A stretch of DNA of 64,000 nt, taken from positions 6,949,912 through 7,013,911 of the forward strand of contig CM043791.1 of the NCBI GenBank assembly GCA_023974075.1, in the 5' to 3' direction. Source of the DNA: Chaenocephalus aceratus (lineage: Eukaryota > Chordata > Actinopteri > Perciformes > Channichthyidae). Every line of letters starts with the position of its first letter. The stretch's first letter is position 1. The position numbers and the translations under genes are program-made. The notes under the pieces were generated by a model, which did no database searches, was not told the DNA's origin, and worked only from the letters and a program-made list of their open reading frames with translations. Below are positions 25,199 to 35,136 of the stretch, one piece after another.

Positions 25199-25662
25199 GT
25201 TTGTTACGATACATGTTTTTTGAGTCACTATAGGTGGTGGGCGTGTCATTGGATTTGTGTGGTGACGTTTGTGCTTATATCCGGTTGCTTTTACCTGCGC
25301 ACTTTGTATAGATGGGCGAGTGAGCTAGAGAAGGACCATTTTGTGTTGACCGCACGCACGCACGCATACAAGGATATATGGATATGGAATATTGCATTTT
25401 TGCTTTGGAAATAAAAGGTCAAATGCATACTGTGTTGGAAAGACTGAGTTTTTGCGCGTCCAGTGTTTTTTCCCTTGTTTAGTCCCTCGCGGCACTTTGT
25501 TTTAGATTACTGCCGCAATATTAAGTCAACAAAAAAAGACTTGTACCACAGCGTGGATCTACGGAAATCGAGGCTACGGAGATTCCTAGGATCGATCTGT
25601 GACGCTGTGGAATTAAAAGGAAACATTGAAACGCCGTGTTCGCCGCTGTATTGGAGAGCAGT
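25199..25662 (+). other. Probable BEL/Pao LTR and 5' leader
   Basis: This stretch precedes a BEL/Pao gag in the same orientation once the TTAA-flanked insert is removed. It has LTR-like features (start near TGTTTGTTACG, a GGAAATAAAAGG polyadenylation-like signal at about 25410). The 3' LTR is not in the window, so the boundaries are a guess. Confidence 0.35.
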
Positions 25663-27167
25663 TTAAAGGTGGGGTAGGTAATTTTGGAGAAACCAGCTCG
25701 AGTGCGCTAGAGTTTGAAAATACACAGCCGGAAAAAATCTGCCCCTTCCTTACAGAGCCCCTCCTCCAACACACACGAACGCGCACATGACCAATGAGGG
25801 CACGAGATAAGTTTGTGCACAGATGGAAGGCTGACAGGCAGGTAGGCCATCCAGTTATTTTAGCCGGGCCGGCTCAGATGATTGGTCGTGCTTTTTACAG
25901 CGCTACAGCTTCCACAGATGACATTTTTTAATGGATTTGTTGTAGTGATGGGAATTCCGGCTCTTCTTGGTGAGCCGGATCATTTGGCTCGGCTCACCAA
26001 GAAGAGCCGGCTCTTTCGGCTCCCAAACGGCTCTTCAGTTTACCACATATTATACCTTTTAATTAAATCAAATGTAGCCCTGTTTTGACTAATGATTTAT
26101 ATGTGTACACACATATCACTTAAATTATTCAATACATCCTTTGTACTGAAGTATTCAAAAGTAAAAATTACATGTTTAATATAAATGATTTGCTGTGGCC
26201 AATTGTTTTCATTGCATTTACAGACCCGTGTAACTCTCTGATACCACCCAATGAATGCATTGACTTGCTTGTAGAACCACGCTACACAAAACAGATGGCA
26301 ACACCTATAAAAACTATTTAAAAAAAATACCAAAAAGATCCTGCATTTTAGCCATGCCTCATTTCGCTCTATTTGCTCTTTCCAGCGCTGTTTTTGCAGG
26401 GGGCTGATTCTGTGAGCTGCTAGGCTGCAGCGGGGAGAAGAGGGGGACAAAAAGAGATCTCCGTCCTCCGTGTTGTATTCTTATAGAAGTAAGAAGAGAA
26501 GTAATGGGGCAGAAACCCTCCTTTTTACACAGCGGTCCAGACATAGACATCAAACGGCGACACATATTCAGTTGCCAGTTACTTTGGCATTAGGGCAGGG
26601 ATATCTAGATACTTTCCAAGGTTTGACATAATGAATTGTGCTACTTTTAAAGCAAGCAACGATGTTTTCAAATCTGTAATCAAAAAGCTCCTCAAAAACA
26701 CTATCGAAGCAGTTCCTGCCGTTGTTACGTTAGCTCAAACAGTAACAACGGACTACTTTTCTTAGCGGATGCATGTCAATTTAAATCAATACAACTATTT
26801 TTTAAATCAATAAAATCATTTTCTAAATCCATAAAAGCATTTCAATTAATATTGGGAGTCATTTCGTTACTTTATTGAGAATGTGGCCATGTGTATTAAG
26901 CGGGATAATGTGCACATTGCATAATGTGCCATCATGCCGATCGAGATCCCTCCGCAAAAACAAAACAAAAAACGGCTCGTTCGCGGGCGAGAGCCGGCTC
27001 CCGTCGTTCACTTAGCCGGCTCGTTCGCGACCGACACATCACTAATTTGTTGTCAAAGCACTTCAGATATTCATTGCTATCGGGATGTTAAGAGCATTCC
27101 ATGGATTACAACAACAAGTGTATCCCGAGCCGGTTTCTCAAATGTAGCCTACCTACCCCACCTTTAA
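25663..27167. mobile_element. TTAA-flanked MITE (piggyBac-like) interrupted by a hAT
   Basis: TTAA at 25663-25666 and 27164-27167 bracket an element whose ends are AGGTGGGGTAGGTA (25667) and, read from the right, AGGTGGGGTAGGTAG (ending 27163); GGAGAAACC / GGTTTCTC words also mirror each other. TTAA target sites fit piggyBac or Kolobok. Without the 1.1-kb hAT guest it is about 390 bp and non-coding. It sits in the 5' leader of the BEL element. Confidence 0.85.
25935..27052. mobile_element. Non-autonomous hAT with 8-bp TSD ATTTGTTG
   Basis: ATTTGTTG flanks both sides (25935-25942 and 27045-27052). Element 25943-27044 (1,102 bp) starts TAGTGATGGGAATTCCGGCT and ends GACACATCACTA. Subterminal repeats of GAGCCGGCTC and GGCTCTT occur at both ends and can fold on themselves. 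Two small antisense frames (26097-26565) carry no domain. Contains copy 2 of the repeat at 8955-9125. Confidence 0.88.
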
Positions 27168-27454
27168 GGAAACTTCAGCGTACTGCCGGGAGGATAAAGA
27201 AAGACTGACGGACAATCCACACAGCATCAGGAGCGAGCGGTATGTAACTTCTTCATTCATGCTGTGTAAATGTTTGTTAGAACACAGTGTGAATAAGTTA
27301 CTGCTGCGTGTCCATTGGGGACTGACTTGTTGCTTGCGTGTGTTGGTTTGTGCCGCTAGAGGTTGTGTGGATTGGAGCATTTGTTGTTCATTCATTAAAA
27401 CATTAAAAGGATATATCAATAAGTGGATCAAATTCAGATGTCAATGTGGCAAAA

Positions 27455-28279
27455 ATGGATGAACAAAAGAGAGAGTCGATACTCACTGCCAAGGCTTTGG
27501 CAAATAAAATGGAAAAGCTCCAAAAGGAACGTCAATCAAAGGTTCACAAAATGAAAAGTGTGATTAAAAGAATAAAGGATCTCATGCAAAGGGATGACAA
27601 TGCCTCACAAATACAAACTCAACTTGAACATTTAATTCAACTGGTTAAAGAAACCATCCTGTTACACAAGTCTGTAATTCCTCTTCTTCCTGCAGACGAA
27701 CAGGAAAAACAAAAGGTATGGTTTGCCAAGACACTGAAATACAATAATGGATTTATCGACGATGTCAGGCAATGGCTTTCTGAAACTGGGAGACAACCGA
27801 GCAGCACCATCGCACATGTTCCCTCAATTGAGATATCTGATGAACACCAGCAAAGTATGTCTCATGTTTCAAAACAATCTGGGAAAAATGTTGAAACTTC
27901 TGAAGCACAAGATGAAATAAAACCAAGCGACAGTGTTTCAAACATAGGACGCATTGGGTCTGGCAAGCAGAGCTCTGCTGGAACCAGGTCCAGTGTTTCA
28001 ACTACATCATCATCATGCATCAAAGCTGAGGCTGACATGGCCGCTCTCATGGCACGACAAATGTTATTAAAAGACAAGCATGCATTGGATGAACAAGAGG
28101 AAGAGCTCAGGAAAAAGAAGGAAGAGCTCAGGAAACAGAGGGAGCAACTGGAAATGGAAGTGGAAATAGCCGCATCAAGGGCTAAAATGAATGTGCTAAG
28201 ACGCTCTGGAAGGTCTCGTGCGGCAAGTAACACATCTGTGAGTCCCAATGGCATGCATTCTTATTTGGAAAGGGGATGA
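27455..28279 (+). pseudogene. BEL/Pao gag, N-terminal part
   Basis: Open from an ATG at 27455 to a TGA at 28277-28279 (about 274 codons). The protein is highly charged: an N-terminal coiled-coil-prone segment (residues about 5-75), a Ser-rich middle, and a Lys/Glu coiled coil near the C-terminus (QEEELRKKKEELRKQREQL). Such charged coiled-coil N-termini are usual in BEL/Pao gag. The frame would continue after the TGA (NEATFSAGAKTFVPDTNRPT) up to the L2 insertion at 28410, so the stop is probably a mutation. Gag assembles the particle in which the element is reverse transcribed. Confidence 0.6.
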
Positions 28280-28402
28280 AATGAAGCCACATTCAGTGCT
28301 GGAGCAAAAACATTTGTGCCTGACACAAACAGGCCTACAGGTGGCGAGTCTGATGCACAGTTTTCGCACAGAGAACATGAAGTAGAATATGGACATCTGC
28401 AA

Positions 28403-29102
28403 CATCAAGGCAAGGCAAGTTTATTTATATAGCTGACTTTGACTTCTGCGTGCTTGCATATTTTAACAAAGCTTTTCATTTTAACCACACTGAATTTAAC
28501 TAGAAGTCATGGCTGTGTCAATTACCAGTCTGATATCGTTTTACAAAGATGACAAGAAGATTGGAGATAGAGGAGAGAACCACTACAAGTCAGGACACGT
28601 AAAACAGTGCAGCCTAGATGAAGGTGTGCTTACCGGTGTTGTCAGGGCTAGCATGAGGGACAAGGTATATAGTGTCGGTGAGTAGTTCTAGCAAGAGTAC
28701 CGTTAACCTAGAGTTAATTTATTCACATTAATTCCCATCAACAAATCCATTTTATATGTCACATGAAATCTTTATTAGGCAAGGCACGTTTATTTATATA
28801 GCACTTTTCAACACAAGGCAATTCAAAGTGCTTTACAAAAAATGAAAGACATTAAGAAATGGCATTTAAAATTAGTCATTAAAAAGAAAAGATAATAAAA
28901 TAAACGTTAAAAGAAAAAATACATGGACAAAAGTTACAGTGCAGTTTAAGATGTGAATAGTTCAATTAAAAGCAGCGACAAAAAGAAAAGTCTTCAGCGG
29001 ACCTGCAGGTTTCTGGGAGTTTGTTCCAGATGTTTGGAGCATAATAACTGAACGCTGCTTCTCCATGTTTAGTTCTGACTCTGGGGACAGAAAGTCATCA
29101 AG
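28403..29102 (-). mobile_element. L2-type LINE 3' fragment plus foreign segment, 7-bp TSD CATCAAG
   Basis: CATCAAG occurs at 28403-28409 and 29096-29102, and BEL gag resumes after it. The insert (28410-29095) reads on the minus strand as an L2 3' ORF2/UTR end (matching 54350-54680 in reverse) to an L2 tail near 28779-28802, then about 350 bp of unrelated DNA, then a second L2-like tail (GGCAAGGCAAGTTTATTTAT, 28409-28431). Either a second insertion split the L2, or the L2 carried downstream DNA with it. Confidence 0.75.
28509..28685 (+). other. Exon-like segment resembling the start of a SWIM/YqaJ-type gene
   Basis: An ATG opens 58 codons (MAVSITSLISFYKDDKKIGD ... NHYKSGHVKQCS ... VVRASMRDKVYSV) and meets a good splice donor (G|GTGAGT at about 28678). 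From memory the combination GENHYxSGHV and VRASMxDxxYxV is typical of the first exon of fish genes with a SWIM zinc finger and YqaJ-like nuclease; I cannot check this here. It lies antisense to, and inside, the L2 insertion, so it is a transported gene piece, not a local gene. Confidence 0.4.
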
Positions 29103-29103
29103 C

Positions 29104-29836
29104 CACAAGAAGCTCAGAGGCCAATATACATCAGAGTTCAACACAATCACATCCACAGTTACAGCACCAAAGCAATCACCCAGCAGCACTGGCACCAAGC
29201 AGCAGTGCTCAGAATCCTTTAATTAATGTCTTAGAAAGACACAATGAAATAATATCCATGTTGGTTCAGCAACAGTCTCTTTCTTTTCTGCCTAAAAGAG
29301 AAATTAAGATTTGTGATTGCTCTCCGTTTCAATATCAAGCATGCATAAGAGCTTTTGAGCACAGCAGTGAGGAGAAGACTCACAACCCTAAAGACTGCCT
29401 GTATTTTCTCGAACAGTACACCAGGGGGCAGCCTTTGGAGCTTGTCAGAAGCTGTCAGCATATGGTCCATGACAGAGGATATGCCAAAGCAAAGGCTTTG
29501 CTACAGGAGCATGTTGGTAATGCACAGAAAATTGTTTCAGCTTACATGGAAAAGGCTCTTTCATGGCAGCCAATAAGAGTAGAAGATGTGCGAGCTCTGC
29601 AAGCTTACGGTCTCTTTCTGAGAGGATGCTGCAACGTCATGGAAGAGTTTGAATACATGTGTGAGTTGAACATGCCTAGCAATATGCTAGCCATCATAAA
29701 AAAGTTGCCCTACAAATATAGGGACAAATGGAGAACTCTGGCCTATGACTTACAGAAAAGGCAGGGCCGGAGAGCTACATTCATGGATATTGTTAACTTC
29801 ATTGAAAGACAGGTGGATATTGTGAGCGATCCATGA
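29104..29836 (+). pseudogene. BEL/Pao gag, central part
   Basis: Resumes directly after the L2 insertion with a Gln/Ser/His-rich linker, then KREIKICDCSPFQYQACIRA, FLEQYTRGQPLELVRSCQHM and RGYAKAKALLQEHVGNAQKI. This is the alpha-helical gag/DUF1759-type domain found in BEL/Pao elements. The frame ends in a TGA at 29834-29836 (VDIVSDP), where the family would read on; GDIQDTP-like residues follow in frame. Coding strand and frame order agree with the upstream gag piece, so this is the same element. Confidence 0.75.
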
Positions 29837-29839
29837 GAT

Positions 29840-30518
29840 ATACAGGATACTCCACCAGCAGCCAACAAAGATGTGAGGAAAGCTAAGTTTGAACCTCGTT
29901 CAAGGATGAACGAGCAGCTTTGCTACTACTATTACGACAGCGGAAAAGAAAGTGGAACCTGGAATAAGAATGAAGGAGAGAGGCTCACTAGATACAAGTG
30001 TGTGCCTGTTTTGTGGAGGTGGACATACACTGGATCTGTGTTTTCAACTGGAAAGAAAGGCTCATAGTGAGAAAATCGCTTTCTTGAGGGAACACGGTGT
30101 GTGTTTTGGATGCTTGTGTATTGGGCACATGAGTAAAGACTGCAGGAAATGCCTCTCGTGCAAAGTATGCAGTCTGAAGCACCCAAGCATACTTAATATC
30201 TATCAGAAAGAGAAAGAAACTGACACAATGCAAGCTAAAGGAAAAGCTGTAAGCAGTGCTCTGATCTCCGTTCAGTCCAGTGGTCTTACAGGGGCCGGTG
30301 AGCCAGATTGTACTCTCTCCATAGTGCCTATTCAAGTAAAGTCTAAGAAGGGACATGAAACAATCATATCATATGCCTTCCTGGATCCTGGGAGCTCAGC
30401 ATCATTCTGCACGGAGCGGCTGATCGATGAACAAACTGAATCTCAGGGGAAGAAGAACAGACATTCTCCTTCGGACAATGGGTCAGGAGAAAATAGTTGG
30501 AAGTCACATTGTTTCTGA
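29840..30518 (+). pseudogene. BEL/Pao zinc knuckles and aspartic protease
   Basis: After a frameshift near 29990 the frame reads a cysteine cluster (CLFCGGGHTLDLC, CFGCLCIGHMSKDC, CLSCKVCSLKHP), the nucleic-acid-binding knuckles of BEL gag, followed about 60 residues later by the retropepsin-type active site (AFLDPGSSASFC), which cleaves the polyprotein. The frame closes at 30518 and pol continues in a different frame from about 30427, giving another frameshift. At least three lesions separate gag from pol. Confidence 0.75.
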
Positions 30519-30698
30519 CCTGCATGTGGCTGGATTAGACAGCAGTCATTATTGTGAGCTGCCTGACACCTACACCCAGAAAACTATGCCAGTTCATCGA
30601 GGCAACATTCCTCGGCAGAAAGACCTTCAGAGATGGCCTCACCTGAAACATGTAATGATTACTGAGATTGATTCAGATGTGGACCTGTCGATTGGGAC
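30427..30698 (+). pseudogene. BEL/Pao pol N-terminal region, cut by a Harbinger insertion
   Basis: The frame contains LRTMGQEKIVGSHIVSDL and MPVHRGNIPRQKDLQRWPHL, the protease-to-RT linker of BEL elements. It is interrupted at 30699 by the Harbinger element; the pol sequence resumes in frame at 34466 beyond the TAA duplication and then decays within about 125 bp. The RT catalytic region is not present. Confidence 0.75.
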
Positions 30699-31005
30699 TA
30701 ACGGCCCGTACACACTACAGGCGTCAAAAAAGGCTTCCAACGCTTCGCCCATTCATTTGAATGGGGTGACGTAGGATATTTTCAAAATTCGCCGAACTGC
30801 ATTGTGGGTAGCATTGCAAGGCGTTGCAAGCCTCGCGAGCGTCTATCGGCGTCAAAAGTTCAACAATGTTCAACTTTTGAGGCTCGAGGCTTGCTCGAAG
30901 CTGGCGTCAGCCAATCAAATCCCGTTTTTGAATTCCCGTCATTACAAGCGCTAGCCAATCAAACCGCGTGTATGCAGGTCCTGACTATTTTCCTTATGTC
31001 AGAAA

Positions 31006-31135
31006 ATGGAGGACAAATTAATCATTTCCGTGGCAAATGTCCCAGTCTTGTATGACTGTACTCTGTTCACCTACCGGGACCTAAACCGGAGGAACCAGGC
31101 ATGGCGGGAGGTGGCAGAGACAGTTGGTGAAACTG
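31006..31135 (+). CDS. Harbinger MADF-type protein, exon 1
   Basis: ATG at 31006 opens MEDKLIISVANVPVLYD, CTLFTYRDLNRRNQAWREVA and ends at a splice donor (G|GTAGGT at 31136). MADF/Myb-like domains of this form bind DNA and escort the Harbinger transposase to the element ends. A near-identical exon lies in the second, inverted element at 34710-34839. About 43 codons, the first half of the domain; the next exon of the domain is not seen, so the gene may be internally deleted. Confidence 0.65.
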
Positions 31136-31194
31136 GTAGGTTTTCAACTGTTTGGAGAGTTTATATCCAGTTTACTTCGTTTTAGCATTGAATG

Positions 31195-31700
31195 GACAGC
31201 TAGTAATGTAGCATAATAACATATTGTGGTGACCACGACTCCCATATCTCTCGGCACTACAATATCATATATATTAATATAATAATAAAAAAATATTATA
31301 ATAAGTATAAGCATAATATATAACACATAACATATAATACATGCACAGCTATCAAGCATAGGCAGTATATTTAGCCAGCTAGTAATGTAGCATAACATAT
31401 AATATATATTAATATAATAATAAAAAAATATTATATATAATATAATAAGTATAAGCATAACATATAATACATGCAGAGGGTGTCGTTTTTCTCATACTGA
31501 TATTCTGAACAATCTGTGTTATTGTATTTGCTGTAAAGTGTCTCTACTGTAGGCTAATTGTATTATATGTACAGCACTTTGGCTCGACCAAAAATCGTTT
31601 ATAAATGTGCTATATAAATAAAACTTGATTTGATTCACAGTTATCAAGCATAGACAGTATATTTAGCCAGCATGGAATGTAGCATACAAATAGCATTCAT
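31195..31700 (+). repeat. Duplicated AT-rich intron segment with a LINE 3' tail
   Basis: AGCTAGTAATGTAGCATAA (31198 and 31378), ATAATAATAAAAAAATATTA and AACATATAATACATGCA each occur twice, showing a duplication of about 180 bp; CAAGCATAGACAGTATATTTAGCCAGC recurs near 31645. At 31570-31636 a LINE-type tail (ATGTGCTATATAAATAAAAC) is inserted. Confidence 0.65.
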
Positions 31701-31779
31701 TAATGGAGGAATAATTTAGTAAATTAAAGAAATTCACTTTATTATTTATTAACTTTATTATTTCATTTCATTTCATTAG

Positions 31780-31966
31780 AGAACGTCTGCAAGAAAAGAT
31801 GAAAGAAGTCTGCTGTCTGCTGTGACCAATTGCCCAGCCAACCCCACCAGTGGTGGAGGAGGACGAGGACTTTCAATTCTTCAAGAGCCTCTTGCCCACC
31901 ATGAGGCAGATGACAAAGGCACAGAGGGCAAGAGTCCGCTTCGGGGTATACCAGCTCATTTTTTAG
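31780..31966 (+). CDS. Harbinger MADF-type protein, last exon with BESS motif
   Basis: Starts after an acceptor (TTTCATTAG, 31771-31779) and ends at TAG 31964-31966. The readable part is VVEEDEDFQFFKSLLPTMRQ, MTKAQRARVRFGVYQLIF, the BESS motif that mediates protein contacts in MADF-BESS proteins. The first 20 codons depend on the unknown incoming phase. Convergent with the transposase gene. Confidence 0.6.
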
Positions 31967-32039
31967 GTGGACCAGGAGAACAATGCATAATTTTATAATT
32001 TTTTCACACATACTGATCCACATTACATTTTTTTACACT

Positions 32040-32096
32040 CATCACACACACTTCACTCATCACACACACTTCACTCATCACACACACTTCACTCAA
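32040..32096 (+). repeat. 18-bp tandem repeat CATCACACACACTTCACT, about 3 units
   Basis: ATCACACACACTTCACTC is repeated three times between the two Harbinger genes; no coding role. Confidence 0.8.
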
Positions 32097-32447
32097 ATTC
32101 ACCAAATAAAACATTATGTAAAGTATGTTATGGCTATACTGTGTCTTCACTTGTTCATGTGGTTTGTCAGTTGCAGCATACCAGAAGCTTCATGTATGTC
32201 GGTATATATAATGTGCTTTCTTCTGTAATTGTTCAGTGAAAACATATTGACATTATGAGTGGTTTATCAGTAAAAACAGGGCTGAAAGAAAAAGGTTGTT
32301 AGTCATATCATAATATAATAATATCAATTCAAGAAACATGTTTATTAGGAATGTTTGATTTTAAAATGGCTCATTTGGAACATTTGCTCTTTAAAGAAAA
32401 TGGGTAGCTCTTAAAAGAGCTTTTGGTTTGGAGGAGCCATGGTGACC

Positions 32448-33826
32448 CTACACCACGTTCTGCTGCCATGACACTGCATCCTCCTCATTCAGATAGGAGC
32501 AGACGGTCTCCCGCAGGTTGATGGATCGGCGTGTGGCGTTGTTTGAGCCCATCATAGGTGCATCGCGCAGGGTTGGAGCTTCATCACTCGACTCTGCGAC
32601 GACAGGGACGACAGGTGTGCGTGATGACCTTCCTATTGTCTTCCTGCGGAGGAAGTTGTGCAACACACAGGTGGCCTTCACACACAACTCTGCTACCTCC
32701 GGGCTGGTGGTGATGACACGCCGGAACATTCTCCACTGAGATGAGAGGATGCCAAACGCACATTCAACAACCAACCTGGCCGAGGCGGTAGTTGAACAGC
32801 CTCCTTTCACGCGTGAGCTGACGTCCAGGGAACGGACGCAGCAGGTTGTCCAGCAGCGGAAAAGCCTCATCTCCAACAAACACATGGGGAAGAAGGCCCA
32901 GTCGCTCTGCTCCTGGGATGACGGTGTCAGGTGGTAGCTGCAGACTGCCACCTCGGAGGCTCTCTCCAAAAGAGGAATTCCGCAGGCTCCCACCGTCGCT
33001 GCTCCTTCCAAAACCTCCGACATCCACTACCCTGAAGAGGTACTGGGCATCCATTACAGCCAGTAGTACCAAGGAGTGGCTGGACTTGTAGTTGAAGTAC
33101 AGGGACCCAGAATGTGCCGGAGCCTGGATCACCACGTGCTTCCCATCAATGGCACCAACGCAATTTGGAAAGTTCCAGCGCTCCTGGAACCCAGCAGCGA
33201 TGGCTCTCCAGTCCTCCGTCTGTGGTACCGGCATGGTCTCCTCGACCAGGGCGGTCCAGATGGCACCCGCAACCTCCTTCACGATGACAGCCACTGCTGC
33301 ATGCCCGACCCGATAGCTGAATGCTATGGTCCTGTACGAGTCACCGGTTGCCAGGTACCTGAGAAAAAAGTAATATACATGATTTAAAAAAAATAATAAT
33401 TATACGCCACGCAGACACACACACCACAGACACACACACATCACAGACACACACATCACAGACAGACACACACACACACCAACATACCACAGACACATCA
33501 CAGACACACAATTACACCACAGGCAGACACACACACACCACAGACACACAATTACACCACAGGCAGACACACACACATCACAGACAGACACACACCGCAG
33601 ACAGACACACCAACATACCACAGACACACAATTACACCACAGGCAGACACACACACATCACAGACACACCAACATACCACAGACACACAATTACACCACA
33701 GGCAGACACACACACCGAGACACACACACACAATTACACCACAGACAGACACACACACACCACAGACACACACAATTACACCACAGGCAGACACACACAC
33801 CAACATATCACAGACACACAATTACA

Positions 33827-33875
<49 letters not shown>

Positions 33876-34304
33876 GGAGCAATACTGCGTTTACCTAGCT
33901 ATCTTAATTAATGTCATTCATCTGAACTAAATCACAGACTTCATTCATTCATTGCATGCATTCTCTCTCTTTATATACAGAGTCATATTAAAGAAGTAGA
34001 AATACACAAAACGTACCGTAGGCAGATGGCGAGTCGCTCGGCGGGTCCGATTGACAAACGCATACGGGTGTCTGCCTTTGCAAACAGTGGACCGACTTTT
34101 CCGAGCAACTCGTCGAACGCGTCTTTGCTCATCCTGCTGAAACAGTACACCATCCAGGCGGATCTCTTGGACAAGAACGTGGTATTCCCCCCGTTGCAGA
34201 CGTTTTCTGAGTATCGGATGTACCCAACAGCGACGCACTATACGTGGCCTCCTGCGAGACATTGAATAAACCAACGCTACCGTTGCTACAAAACCGGCAT
34301 CCAT
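32448..34304 (-). pseudogene. PIF/Harbinger transposase, two exons
   Basis: Exon 1 runs from ATG at 34304 to a donor at about 34018 (KDAFDELLGKVGPLFAKADT, RLSIGPAERLAICLR in its second half, after a frameshift). An intron of about 650 bp follows, holding a CA-rich minisatellite. Exon 2 begins at about 33361 after TTTTCTCAG with YLATGDSYRTIAFSYRVGHA. It carries the DDE nuclease: GAIDGKHV (first Asp), a Ser-Asp-Gly-Gly motif (second), VFVGDEAFPL (third) and VVECAFG (Glu). The last Asp-to-Glu stretch is split by a frameshift near 32790. The stop lies at about 32448. The enzyme cuts the element at its TIRs; this copy cannot make a full product. Confidence 0.8.
33405..33873 (-). repeat. CA-rich minisatellite with CAATTACACCACA core, in the transposase intron
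   Basis: Units combine CACAGACACACAATTACACC + ACAGGCAGACACACACAC with variable length; the core AATTACACCACA occurs seven times. A pure (CA)n run follows at about 33828-33873. Reading frames across it are artefacts. Confidence 0.9.
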
Positions 34305-34465
34305 TTTGGCAATAGTGAAGAAGAGCCGGGCTTTTTTTTGCTATGCCGGGGGCGGGCGGGAGATTCCTGATTGGTTGTTGATCGCCTTGGGCGCGAGAAA
34401 GCGCCAAGCCTCGGACACGCCCAGCTTCAAGCTTTTCTGACGCCTGTAGTGTGTACAGGCCGTAA

Positions 34466-34591
34466 TGTTCCTGAGGCACTGGAGCGATGGGAAGTTATTC
34501 GGAGTGTAGACGGGGGCCCATAATAGTCTATGATGTGGCAGAGGTAAAGTGTCAGCGGGAAGGGCTATGATGAACGAATGTATGAGATTAA
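34466..34591 (+). pseudogene. BEL/Pao pol, continuation after the Harbinger insertion
   Basis: Directly after the TAA duplication the frame that was open at 30698 resumes (VPEALERWEVIRSVDGGP), confirming that both sides belong to one BEL pol. Stops appear within 60 bp and the similarity fades at about 34590, where a second Harbinger fragment begins. Confidence 0.75.
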
Positions 34592-35136
34592 TGTCTATGG
34601 TGCTATGTTATGCTACATTCCATGCTGGCTAAATATACTGTCTATGCTTGCTAGCAATATTAAAAATAAGTAAACTGGATATAAAATCCCCAAACAGGCG
34701 AAAACCTACCAGTTTTACCCACTGTCCCTGCCACCTCCCTCCATGCCTGGTTCCTCCGGTTTGTATCCCAGTAAGTTAATAGAGACTGGTCATAAAGAAC
34801 CGGGTGATTTGCTACTGCAATAACTAATTTCTCCTCCATTTTGTTAGGAATATAGAAAATGAACTGTGGTATGTCACTCCCAGTTTACACACGGTTTGAT
34901 TGGCAAGTGCTTGTACTGTCAGATTTGCATAAATGGGATTTGATTGGCTGATGCTTCCACCTCAGCTTCAAAAGTTGAACATTGCTCAACTTTTGAAGCC
35001 TGAGATGCCTGGAAATCTCCGCTTTGCTTCCCACAATGCATTTCGGCGAAAAGTGAGGCAAAGTGACGTCACCCCAAAGTGAATGGGCAGAAGCGTTGGA
35101 AGATTTTTTTAACGCTGCTGTGTGGACGGGCCGTAA
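34592..35136 (-). mobile_element. Second Harbinger copy, inverted and truncated
   Basis: The right end (TGTGTGGACGGGCCG, ending 35133, followed by TAA) matches the Harbinger TIR at 30702 in reverse, and the inward sequence repeats the same subterminal words (CAACGCTTC, CAAAAGTTGAACATTG, GATTTGATTGGCTG) and MADF exon 1. The other end is missing: the element stops within the intron near 34592. It lies immediately beyond the BEL remnant. Confidence 0.8.
34710..34839 (-). pseudogene. MADF exon 1 of the second Harbinger copy
   Basis: Minus-strand ATG at 34839 opens MEEKLVIAVANHPVLYDQSL and NRRNQAWREVAGTVGKTG and ends at a donor (GTAGGT). It differs from the 31006-31135 exon at about a quarter of residues, so the two elements are separate insertions of related subfamilies. 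No further exons remain. Confidence 0.65.

Larger units (their letters stand above)
30699..34465. mobile_element. PIF/Harbinger element, two genes, TSD TAA
   Basis: TAA at 30699-30701 and 34463-34465 flank a 3,761-bp element with TIRs CGGCCCGTACACACTACAGG (left) and CGGCCTGTACACACTACAGG (right, read inward). A 3-bp TWA duplication and these two convergent genes, a MADF/BESS-type DNA-binding protein (plus) and a DDE nuclease (minus), are the PIF/Harbinger hallmark. The insertion interrupts BEL pol exactly, with the pol frame resuming after the TSD. The MADF gene appears to lack middle exons; the transposase has at least one frameshift. Confidence 0.9.

Noticed and set aside
29932..30356. Minus-strand frames of 84 and 122 codons opposite BEL protease
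   Set aside because: Antisense shadows of the BEL gag-protease region.
33400..33821. Cys-rich minus-strand frames of 84 and 89 codons
   Set aside because: They lie in the CA-rich intron minisatellite of the Harbinger transposase.
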